DNA from: Platanthera guangdongensis
Taxonomy: Eukaryota > Streptophyta > Magnoliopsida > Asparagales > Orchidaceae
Length of the DNA: 64,000 nucleotides
NCBI GenBank assembly: GCA_039583875.1
Contig: CM077147.1
Span: 108,112,124-108,176,123 of the forward strand
Direction of reading: 5' to 3'
Numbering within the stretch: position 1 is the stretch's first letter; every line of letters begins with the position of its first letter. The notes below the pieces were generated by a model. The model was not told the origin of the DNA. It ran no database searches and was given only the letters and a program-made list of their open reading frames with translations. Of this stretch, positions 31,978-41,413 are shown one piece after another. Position numbers and translations under genes: made by a program.

Positions 31978-33051
31978 CTAAAAACAGACCTTATCTTTTA
32001 ACCAACAACGGGCAGCCTCGTGCCCCTTCCTTCCACACAAGGCACACACCAAGTCTCCCCTGGAAGTACCCTGAATCGCGTGCACCTGTTCCTTCTTCTG
32101 CGCTCCCAACCTTTTGAAGCACTTCTCAAAGGGGTGGCCTGGCCGGCCACAAAAGCTACAAATCTCTTTGACCTTCTTCCTTGCGACAGCATCAGGTTCC
32201 TGAGGGCTCTTCCCTCCACCGGACTTCCGCTTATCTTTCCTTAACTGCTGGCCTCTATTCTTGGCATTCTCAATGGCCTCAACTCTCAAAGCAGCTTCAA
32301 CCGCACTGGCGTAACTGACTGCTCCATAAGCATTCGCTAACTGCTGTATGTCGCTTCTTAATCCACCCAGGAATCGCTTAACCCGGTCTGCCTCAACACT
32401 CACCAGACCCGGAGCAAACCGACTCAACTTACTAAACTCAATCTCATACTCACTAACCGTGAGTTTCCTCTGCTTTAAGTGAAGAAAGTCGTTCATTAGC
32501 CGGTCCCGTTCGACTGAAGGTAGAAACTTACTTAACAACAACACCTTAAATGACTCCCAAGTGCAACCTGCCACTAAGCTCTCTTTCTCCCTCAGCCACC
32601 AATTCTTTGCTAAGCCCTTGAGCTGGTAGGCAGCGAGCATCACTCTCTGTTCGTCCGTAATCCCTGAGTACGAGAACATTTCCTCAATGGTAATCAGCCA
32701 GTCATCCAAAATCATGAAATCGGCCTGTCCATCATAGGTAGGGGGTCTCAGCCGCTGAAACTGGGATATGAATGCCATCTCCGGGGGCACTACAACCAAA
32801 GGCACGGGAGGAGCAGGAGGGGCAGGGACAACTACCCCCTCTGCGGGGTCCTGAGCTCTCGGGGGTTGCCCCGCCACCACAGCTACAAGGGACTGAATCT
32901 GAGCCTGCATAGCCACTACCTGCCTCGATAACTCCTCATTACTCTGTCGCAAGCTTTCTGCCAACGCATCGCTCTGCGCTCCTGACGTCTCACCCTCGGA
33001 CTGGGGCGTCGATCTCGTCGTAGGACGTCTCGCCATCCTAAAATCGCACAA
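31978..33051 (-). CDS. Gag of the Tekay element (357 codons open)
   Basis: The capsid protein has LRPPTYDGQADFMILDDWLI, LKGLAKNWWLREKESL, FLPSVERDRLMNDFLHLKQR and EYEIEFSKLSRFAPGLVS, all typical of plant chromovirus gag. Two CCHC knuckles follow (CSFCGRPGHPFEKC, CALCGRKGHEAARC). A third begins at KVCF and is cut by a TAG near 31977, after which CGQKGHLKTRC continues in the same frame. So the normal Gag is longer and the stop is a single change. The likely start is the second Met (MARRPTTRSTPQ, 33036). Confidence 0.85.
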   Translation of the reverse strand: MCDFRMARRPTTRSTPQSEGETSGAQSDALAESLRQSNEELSRQVVAMQAQIQSLVAVVAGQPPRAQDPAEGVVVPAPPAPPVPLVVVPPEMAFISQFQRLRPPTYDGQADFMILDDWLITIEEMFSYSGITDEQRVMLAAYQLKGLAKNWWLREKESLVAGCTWESFKVLLLSKFLPSVERDRLMNDFLHLKQRKLTVSEYEIEFSKLSRFAPGLVSVEADRVKRFLGGLRSDIQQLANAYGAVSYASAVEAALRVEAIENAKNRGQQLRKDKRKSGGGKSPQEPDAVARKKVKEICSFCGRPGHPFEKCFKRLGAQKKEQVHAIQGTSRGDLVCALCGRKGHEAARCWLKDKVCF

Positions 33052-33710
33052 ACTTTAGACAAATCCTAGCCCATCAACTAGAACAAAATTACCCGGTACG
33101 GACAAACACACTTGAATATGAACTTCAACTGCAAAACTTGCTCTGGGAGTCGTTTTCACCATGATGATGTTATGCTTATCCTAAGATGGTTCACCACCAT
33201 CATACTAACTCAGGTGCCTAAACCATGAATGCATGTATTTATATTCTTTTTGACTCAAAACCATGTGTGTACATATGTCATCTTGCAAATCTTTAGCTTG
33301 GCACGTTGTGCTTATGAAATGATATGCTATGCATGATGTGCTATGCATTCTAAAAAAAACCTTAGTGCATGCCATGGGCGGCGTACACATGAAAATGTTA
33401 TGCATCCCATACTACATAACATTCCCATATAACGAGAAAAGAAAACGTGCTAGCCGCATTCATGTGGTGAGGTTATGCATCCCATACTACATAACCCTCA
33501 CATGTTGCCTCCTATGGTGGATCCATATACAAACACATATTATGCATCCCATACTACATAATATGCCCTGTATACTTCTTCATACTCATGAGTGTAGTGT
33601 TCGTGCTTCGGCCAAGACGTGCTGATGACATATCGGTGTGTGGATGGTATGATGCTAAGCACTAATGCAGACAAGGGAAAGGTTGCCCAACCATTTGTCA
33701 AGCAACCTCC
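33052..33710 (-). other. 5' leader of the Tekay element, with three spaced copies of a short dyad repeat
   Basis: I see no gene. A 22-bp word beginning TTATGCATCCC and ending TACTACATAA occurs three times (33398-33419, 33473-33494, 33540-33561), 75 and 67 bp apart. Its ends TTATG/CATAA form an inverted pair. It could be a packaging or dimerisation stem-loop, but this is only a guess. Confidence 0.6.
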
Positions 33711-33722
33711 CTCTGATACCAA
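33711..33722 (-). other. Primer-binding site of the Tekay element (tRNA-iMet type)
   Basis: The minus strand reads TTGGTATCAGAG directly after the LTR end (GGGTTGTGACA). This is the standard plant initiator-Met PBS. Confidence 0.88.
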
Positions 33723-33723
33723 C

Positions 33724-36547
33724 TGTCACAACCCGCATTTTCTCAATGGTAAAATCGTATCAGAGTAAGAGAAAACACGTGCCATGATGCCACGTCGTGC
33801 AGGGGATAACTGCACACGCTCAGGCAAAACTCCAGACATTACATTTTAAGGAAAATTGTTGATTCGATATGAAAGAAAATCAGTTACGAAGAATGGCCGT
33901 ATCCCTCGGCCCGGTGGATCAGCTAGTCCACAGTTAAAACTCTATTTATACGCAGCAGAAAATACTTCGGTTCAATTAAACTGACACCCTAAGTGAGCAT
34001 AAGTGTCCCCGGGGGACGACTTACACGAGCATGACTCTAAGGTGAATATAATAGGTATGAAAAATAGTGTTTTACGTTGAGGAAAAAGATAGTGTCTTTA
34101 TTTTAGAAAACATGTTATGCATGAAGTACATATATTAATACTTTTAGATTTTTAAAATATCTAACATGCAGCCTAGCATAAATCCTTCCCAGAAGCAAGT
34201 AACCAACCTCAAATAGGCAAAAACAGCAGTTTAAATTCATATTCAGCATCACAAAAGGCCACCAGTGGGCGCCAACAACCTGACACGAACCCACTGGAGA
34301 GTATGTATGTCTATACAGAAGAGTAAAGAGCTACCTCACAACAGACGGGGATTAGCAATCTCAGCTACCCTAGAGGCCACCAACAAGCCCCTCCAAAGAA
34401 CTAGCCGCTGAACTGGCTACAACCTGGACCTGAGGCATTCAAGAAAAGAACACCTCAGCAAGGAAACATCAAAAGTAATTAGAGCAATAGGTTAATGAGC
34501 AATAAGATGAAGGGTTTACCAACCCGGCAACAAGCTGCTATAAGAAATGAAAAAGGGAAAGGCAGCAAGAAAAGAGTACTGTCTATGGCACCGCAGGGCA
34601 CACCAAGGGTGAGCATTTAAAACCAACATGCCCCACCAATAAAGCCTGCAACAGCATCAAGACATATACATATGCCAAAAGAAAGGGAAAGCATAAACAG
34701 GAATGGGACTAACAGTCCTAACACGTGGGTGAGTGGCAGTGGTCAGACATGGGTCTGATTGTATAACTAGAATCAGACCCAAAAAGGGCTAAGGGGTCAA
34801 ACAGTGGCAGCTTTAGGGTCCCACACACACCAACCCAAGCCGGGGCAAAAGGTGGTGGCCACAGCTCTCCACATAAAACCACCCCTCTAGAGGCCACCAA
34901 AACTCCACCACCTGCCACGACCCAAGAGTCGGCATGCAGAAAATAGCCGAACACCCAAAGCACCCCCCCCTAGGGAAAAAGTCAAGCTAACAATCCTAAG
35001 GAACTCACGAACCCAAGACAAAATGTCGGGTCCAACCGACGCGGCCTTGCACGCCCAAACTGATCCAACCCCGAGTCTACCTGACCCCAAGACAAGCGCA
35101 GCACCAGTGTCGACACGATGTGTCGACACCTCGACAAGCCGGTGTCGACACAAGGTGTCGACACAACCACGGCCGGTGTCGACACCGAGTGTCGACACTA
35201 CAGAGGCCAGTGTCGACACAAGGTGTCGACACTTCCACGGCTGGTGTCGACACCGAGTGTTGACACTACAGAGGCCAGTGTTGACATAAGGTGTCGACAC
35301 TGCCACGGCTGGTGTCGACACCGAGTGTCGACACTACAGAGGCCAGTGTCGACACAAGGTGTCGACATTGCCACGGCTGGTGTCGACACCGAGTGTCGAC
35401 ACTACAGAGGCCAGTGTCGACACAAGGTGTCGACACTGCCACGGCTGGTGTCGACACCAAGTGTCGACAACACTGCAGCCGGTGTCGACACAAGGTGTCG
35501 ACACTGCCGCTGCTGGTGTCGACACCAAGTGTCGACACCACGACTGGCCGGTGTCGACACAACAGTGTCGATACCCCAATTGGCTACAGGAGCCAGATCC
35601 AGCAAACGACTAAAAATGGGAACGGGGAAAAATCCTCTTCTCTCTCGAGCACGACCTCCATCGGCAATGGTACCTACTCGACCTAGACCGAACCAAAACT
35701 GCCCCTAATAGACGAAATCCCTCAGGAAAACTGAGATTTTCTGGACCTTCCTACACTAACCATGGCATGATCGGGAACAAGCCCTAGCTTACACCTCAGA
35801 TCTACACAAAAGAGATAAAAGATTAAATCAAAAGAAGGCAAAGATCAACTAGGCAAGGATGAGGGTACATCACTTGCCTCAAAACCAGGAACTCGGTCGG
35901 CGGCCTCCCCCGCTTGCGGATCTGGACGCAGGGCAGCAAGCTGAGGAGCAGAAAGAAGGCAGATCCCGGCGGGGGCAGCCCAGATCCACTCTCGAAACCA
36001 AGATCCGACCGCAGAAACTCCAGGAAAACGACGTCCAAAGGCTAGGGTAGGCCGGCGACGCTCCTCCTCTCGCACGACGGGCGACGACTTCTACCAAACA
36101 GAGAAATAGGAAAGAACCAAAAAGGAACCCAGCCCTAATCTGACCCAAGACTATATATCAGCAGTAATAATGATAAACCACAATACATAATAGTTACTAT
36201 TTACACCCAATATCAAAACAACCCGAAACTTCTCGGAAAAAGACGAAATTTACGCCGCAGCTAAAAACCCACGCTACGAACGCAACTACGAAGTCGAAAT
36301 TAACATTCGACGAACAAAACCCGGGATAACACCTCCCGAAGCCAAAACACAAGCATTCCCTAAGAGGCCCAACCGAGTCATCAAAAGACTCCGGCTAGCT
36401 GGGGAATCTTGCTAACAGGCTACAAACAGGCTACACAGGGAACCCTAAGAGCTAAGACCACGCTCTACAACGGCAAAAAGCCGGAAATACGCCATCGTAA
36501 CGCCAGCCAAAGATCAAACGAAGCACAGAAAAACCGGGGGCGTTACA
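33724..36547 (-). repeat. 5' LTR of the Tekay element (2824 bp), with palindrome array
   Basis: It matches 25553-28235 throughout, apart from 141 extra bases at 33782-33922. The GTGTCGACAC array is at 35106-35575. The inverted repeat is at 34751-34780 and the possible TATA at 36152-36158. Array copies near 35257 and 35279 have lost the central CpG (GTGTTGACAC, GTGTTGACAT) and differ from those changed in the other LTR. Confidence 0.93.
35106..35575 (-). repeat. GTGTCGACAC tandem array in the Tekay 5' LTR
   Basis: Same 34/68-bp organisation as 26794-27265, with four palindromes per 68 bp. The ordering of unit variants is conserved between the LTRs, so the array predates this insertion. Confidence 0.95.
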
Positions 36548-36552
36548 TCCTT

Positions 36553-38031
36553 CCCCCTCTCACCCTCGGCCTGGAGCAGCAAGGAGCCGCCCGCCCTCAC
36601 TCTCCCTCTCCGGCCACCACCCGGATTAGGGCACGACCTCCTTCTTCGATCTCTCTCGTCGCCGGTGAAGCGCAACCACAACCTCGGCCGCCCCTCTCTC
36701 CCTCGGCCTGGAGCAGCGGCCCGAGCATTCTCTCTCTCCCTTTCCCTCGGCCTGGAGCAGGGCTCGGCTTGGAGTGGGGTTCGGCCTGGGGCTAAGCCCT
36801 AATTTTTCACCACCGGCAACAAGCTCGGCCTGGAGCGAGGCTCGGCCTGGAGCGAGGCTCGGCCTGGAGCGAGGCTCGGCCTGGAGCGAGGCTCGGCCTG
36901 GAGCGAGGCTCGGCCTGGAGTGGAGAGCGACCACCGACGCGGCCGCATGCAACAGGATTGGCCCGGAGATCCTCTCCCGCCCCCGCCGCCAAGCACGCGA
37001 CAAGGGTAACGATGTTTCAACTTGTGCAGGTGAAGCCTTCAGTTTCCATATTTGCACGGAAGCTCCTCTCCACCAACGGGTGGGGGGAAGGGAGCTCCCC
37101 GACGGGTTGACGTGCACGTCCCCGCAGTTAATTGCATTAGTACCCGGAAGCGTGAGTACGGGTTTAGGCATGTTGTATGAAGCCCATCCGGACGTGTGAG
37201 CCGGATTGGTGATGTTCTGGGGTTCCCGGAGAAAACTCCGAGGAAGTTGTTTATTTAGCCGCTTGCAGGGAATGCGCGCCACAAGCCCCAAAAAGGGGGT
37301 GTGCGCAATATGTTTGGCCCGCTTCTGTTAGCCGACCGATGACTAGTTGGCCGCCGCTCGTCGAGACGTTGGCGTACAGGTGTTGCAGTACCAGGCGGGG
37401 AGTAGCGGGCTTAAGCCCAAGCTTGTGCTGGCCCTTGAAGGCCTTTTTGTTTATATTTCCGGCCTGCGTGCCGAGTATGGAATTTATATTCCTGTAATAT
37501 TCTTTTATATCTGAGATGCTCTGAGAATGTAGCTTACTCCTCCTGTCTTGGGCGAGCGGCGTGTTCGTGAACCGTTCCCCCGTGTGGGCCCCGAGGTGTA
37601 GATGTCGGGAAGCCCCTGATGGCCCGTTGCCATCTTTTCAGAGTAGCGGAGTTCCGCTATTAGCGGCCCAATTGGGGCTGCGTAGAGTAGGGCTGCTGGG
37701 CGGTTTGGCGCCAATAGTAAGGCAGGCGGGGAGCATTTTACATAGACCCGAGGTGGCACCTTTAGTTAAGGAGTGGATCTCGAGATCCTCCTTGGATGTT
37801 CCGGTCGGCCAAGAGAGCCCTCCGAAGGTGCCTTAGCTCAGCCCTTGGCTTGGGAGGGGAAGAGTTAGTTAGTCTTCCGGGTATGCGGCGGGTCCTCCAC
37901 GCTGAGACCTTGGGTCTGTCCCTTGTGTTCCTAGTCTTGTGCCTAGATCGTTCGCTTGAGGGTAGTAGGTGCGCGGTCACCCCTTCCCCAAGGGTCGAAC
38001 TCCACGAGAGACCGGATTTACGGTTTCAACA
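36553..38031 (+). repeat. 5' LTR of the LARD element, right segment
   Basis: It resumes the LARD LTR after the Tekay insertion and matches 41883-43326. It is CG-rich up to about 37000, then plain sequence, ending ...CGGTTTCAACA. A proline/arginine-rich open frame at 36626-37291 (minus) is not supported as a gene: it runs through the minisatellite and LTR sequence, and the counterpart in the other LTR is differently broken. Confidence 0.9.
36824..36923. repeat. 17-bp minisatellite in the LARD LTR
   Basis: CTCGGCCTGGAGCGAGG occurs five times plus a partial sixth, starting at 36824, 36841, 36858, 36875, 36892 and 36909. The other LTR has three plus a partial fourth (42153-42218), so the copy number changed after insertion or during reverse transcription. 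Confidence 0.95.
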
Positions 38032-38051
38032 TTTTGGTGCGGTGAGTGTGG
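38032..38051 (+). other. Probable primer-binding region of the LARD element
   Basis: TTTTGGTGCGGTGAGTGTGG follows the LTR end. TTGGTGC is shared with the probable PBS of the Tat-type gypsy (6019-6032). The tRNA was not identified. Confidence 0.4.
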
Positions 38052-38487
38052 AAAGTGACCAGCACAGAAGAACTCAGGCGAACATCATGGCTATAGAAGT
38101 GGAACCAGGTGACGACCACGGTCATGCGTTGATACTTTGTGTGTAAGGTCCTCATACTCAGGGTTGTCCCCTCCCATAGCTGTTGTTTGAATCCCATAGC
38201 ATTTGGAGTAAGATCTGCACCTATTTGAAGCGCTTCTACCTATGAAAACCTGTGTGTCCCCACTTATTGCTTCAACGAGAAGCCTGGAGGTTCTTATCTT
38301 CAAGATCGAGTAAGAGAGCAGCTGAGAGGTATTATGAGCCGGGGTGACCGGAAAGGGTTCCCTCCCTAGCGGTAATATGTTACCTCTTCCTTGTAATTCA
38401 GTAGCGGTCAAGTTTTCTCTTTATTACAAATTCGCCTCGAGCTTCTGAGGGCTTCAAGGGTTAGCCTCGCGATCGACTCCAGAAGCC
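38052..38487 (+). other. LARD internal region, unremarkable
   Basis: No retroviral domain, long frame or repeat is recognised in this stretch, which would be the leader in a coding element. Confidence 0.5.
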
Positions 38488-38980
38488 AAACGTCCAACCC
38501 GTTCCTTTTAAATAGCCTAGTTCGGACGATGGGACGGTGCCGTGGGACTTTAAGCGTTATTGTAAGACCGAGCCTCTGCACTGACGCCCGAGATCAGCTC
38601 CCCCCTTGTACATCGGCCTATGTCCTCCCGATCGCACCTCTCCTCCGACTAGAGGAATTATCAGGAACGAGCCTAGACGCTAACCTCCCAGATTTGATAA
38701 AGGGCCGATCTCTCCAAGCAATCACATGCGACATGGCGGAAAGTGATCTTTGTCATTAGATCAGGATACGAAACGTCCAACCTGTTCCTTCTAAATAGCC
38801 CAGTTCGGATGATGGGACGATGCCTCGGGACTCTAAGCGCTATTGTAAGACCGACCCTCTGCACTGACGACCGAGATAAGCTCCCCCCTTGCACGTCGGC
38901 CTATGTCTCCCCGATTGCATCTCTCTTCCGATTGGAGGAATTATTAGGAACAGACTCGGACTCCAGCTTCCCGATTTGAC
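38488..38980 (+). repeat. Direct duplication of about 210 bp, offset 283 bp
   Basis: AAACGTCCAACC at 38488 recurs at 38771. After each come TTCGGA-GATGGGACG, TATTGTAAGACCGA, CTCTGCACTGACG, CATCTC-CTCC/TTCC and AGGAATTAT-AGGAAC. Copies differ at many sites, so the duplication is old. No domain was found in either. Confidence 0.88.
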
Positions 38981-39099
38981 GACTTCCAGATCGTCTCTCT
39001 TATGAATAGAATGTGTCCTCCGTTTGTAAAAGCATCGGTGCAGTTAACTCTCCAGCACCTCTTAAGTAAATAGGATGTCTCCATCTCGAGCAAAGTCAA

Positions 39100-40690
39100 G
39101 TCAGGTAGTTTTGGACCCCGAGCAGATCCCGCTGCCAGGCTCTCACCTAGCTGGCAGGGCCGGAAGTCACTCGGTGTCATCCGTGGGCCTCGAGCAGATC
39201 CTGCTGTCAGGCTCTCACCTAGCTGGCAGGGCCGGAAGTCACTCGATAGCGGTAGTTTTTGACCCCGAGCAGATCCCGCTGCCAGGATCTCACCTAGCTG
39301 GCAGGGCCGGAAGTCACTCGGTGTCATCCGCGGGCCTCGAGCAGATCCCGCTGTCAGGCTCTCACCTAGATGGCAGGGCCGAAAGTCACTCGATGGCGGT
39401 AGTTTTGGACCCCGAGCAGATCCCGCTGCCAGGCTCTCACCTAGCTGGCAGGGCCGGAAGTCACTCGGTGTCATCCGTGGGCCTCGAGCAGATCCCGCTG
39501 TCAGGCTCTCACCTAGCTGGCAGGGCCGGAAGTCACTCGATGGCGATAGTTTTGGACCCCGAGCAGATCCCGCTGCCAGGCTATCACCTAGCTGGCAGGG
39601 CCGGAAGTCACTCGGTGTCATCCGTGGGCCTCGAGCAGATCCCGCTGTCAGGCTCTCACCTAGCTGGCAGGGCCGGAAGTAACTCGATGGCGGTAGTTTT
39701 GGACCCCGAGCAGATCCCGCTGCCAGGCTCCCACCTAGCTGGCAGGGCCGGAAGTCACGCGGTGTCATCCGTGGGCCTCGAGCAGATCCCGCTGTCAGGC
39801 TCTCACCTAGCTGGCAGGGCCGGAAGTCACTCGATGGCGGTAGTTTTGGACCCCGAGCAGATCCCGCTGCCAGGCTCTCACCTAGCTAGCAGGGCCGGAA
39901 GTCACTCGGTGTCATCCGTGGGCCTCGAGCAGATCCCGCTGTCAAGCTCTCACCTAGCTGGCAGGGCCGGAAGTCACTCGATGGCGGTAGTTTTGGACCC
40001 CGAGCAGATCCCGCTGCCAGGCTCTCATCTAGCTGGCAGGGCCGGAAGTCACTCGGTGTCATCCGTGGGCCTCGAACAGATCCCGCTGTCAGGCACTCAC
40101 CTAGCTGGCAGGGCCGGAAGTCACTCGTTGGCGGTAGTTTTGGACCCCGAGCAGATCCCGCTGCCAGGCTCTCACCTAGCTGGCAGGGCTGGAAGTCACT
40201 CGGTGTCATCCGTGGGCCTCGAGCAGATCCCGCTGTCAGGCTCTCACCTAGTTGGCAGGGCCGGAAGTCACTCGATGACGGTAGTTTTGGACCCCGAGCA
40301 GATCCCGCTGCCAGGCTCTCACCTAGCTGGCAGGGCCGGAAGTCACTCAGTGTCATCCGTGGTCCTCGAGCAGATCCCGCTGTCAGGCTCTCACCTAGCT
40401 GGCAGGGCCGGAAGTCACTCGATGGCGGTAGTTTTTGGACCTCGAGCAGATCCCGCTGCCAGGCTCTCACCTAGCTGGCAGGGCCGGAAGTCATTCGGTG
40501 TCATCCGTGGGCCTCGAGCAGATCCCGCTGTCAGGCTCTCACCTAGCTGGCAGGGCCGGAAGTCACTCGATGGCGGTAGTAGTGGACCCCGAGCAGATCC
40601 CGCTGTCAGGCTCTCACCTAGCTGGCAGGGCTGGAAGTCACTCGATGGTGGTAGTAGTGGACCCCGAGCAGATCCCGCTGTCAGGCTCTC
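39100..40690 (+). repeat. 147-bp tandem array (two half-units) inside the LARD element
   Basis: About 10 units. The junction word CGATGGCGGTAG (or variant) falls at 39244, 39391, 39538, 39685, 39832, 39979, 40126, 40273 and 40420, exactly 147 bp apart, then 40568 after a 1-base insertion and 40643. Each unit is two related halves of 73-74 bp. Halves contain CTGCCAG or CTGTCAG paired with CTGGCAG, a 7-bp dyad. The period is divisible by three, so both strands stay open for long runs (563 codons on plus, 39075-40766). This is best read as repeat, not gene. Confidence 0.95.
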
Positions 40691-40734
40691 ATTAGCTAGC
40701 AGGGCTGTAGGCACACCTGGGGGGAAAGGGTTGG

Positions 40735-40925
40735 TTCGTGGAGACTTTTTGCAGGACCCCGAGTGATGCTCGGCCCCGGGTAGACTCGCTGGCAGGCTCC
40801 CACTAGCTAGCAGGGCTGTAGGCACACCTGGAGGTTAAGGGACCCCGAGTGCTGCTTGGCCCCGGGTAGACTCGCTGTCAGGCTCTCATTAGCTGGCAGG
40901 GCTGTAGGCACACCTGGGGGGAAAG
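40735..40925 (+). repeat. Variant repeats after the 147-bp array
   Basis: Two units share GACCCCGAGTG, TGCT-GGCCCCGGGTAGACTC, GCTAGCAGGGCTGTAGGCAC or GCTGGCAGG, and ACCTGG. They are diverged relatives of the main array half-unit. Confidence 0.8.
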
Positions 40926-41202
40926 GATTAGCTCAGCGTGTACAAGAGGATACATAAGATATGACTTTGTTGTTTCATGATATGGCGAGAAATTATATAC
41001 CTGTTGTACATATTGGTATAAGGGCAATTTGATAGCAGTGAGCCAAAGGGTTTCGAGTGATTCAAAAGGTTCAGAAAGGTCGTGGAGAGATCGATGCTCC
41101 TAGCGCAGATTTCAGTTTCTCTCAAACTTTTTTTTTTGGGTCAGCTCCCACTTGCCGGATACGTAGGGTTGGATGATTCTTTCCGAGCTTGTGCCAAGCT
41201 CG

Positions 41203-41218
41203 AAAAGAGCGGGGATTG
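41203..41218 (+). other. Polypurine tract of the LARD element
   Basis: GAAAAGAGCGGGGAT lies directly before the 3' LTR start TGTACAACCCC. This fixes the element's orientation as plus. Confidence 0.75.
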
Positions 41219-41366
41219 TGTACAACCCCGTAGCCGGGCGAGTGGGACCCTCCCCAAAAATCAGCCTAGAGGCGCGTTGTGGGCGACGAGTTGGTGCGAC
41301 CCCGCGCGGGTACTCGTGCATGCGTGCGTGCGGAGGTTCTATGCGCATATGGTTAAATTTATATAT

Positions 41367-41413
<47 letters not shown>

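Larger units (their letters stand above)
25553..36547 (-). mobile_element. Ty3/gypsy chromovirus, Tekay (Del)-like, young insertion
   Basis: LTRs are at 25553-28235 and 33724-36547, with exact target duplication TCCTT (25548-25552 and 36548-36552). On the minus strand the order is gag, PR, RT, RNase H, integrase, chromodomain-like tail. The long LTRs (2.7-2.8 kb) and integrase tail fit Tekay. The two LTRs differ in length by exactly 141 bp, explained by one indel, plus scattered substitutions. Only about four lesions break the polyprotein. Confidence 0.92.

Noticed and set aside
39100..40690. Stand-alone centromeric satellite
   Set aside because: The array is bounded by the internal region of an LTR element with PBS, polypurine tract and TSD. 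Spread elsewhere is possible but not shown here.
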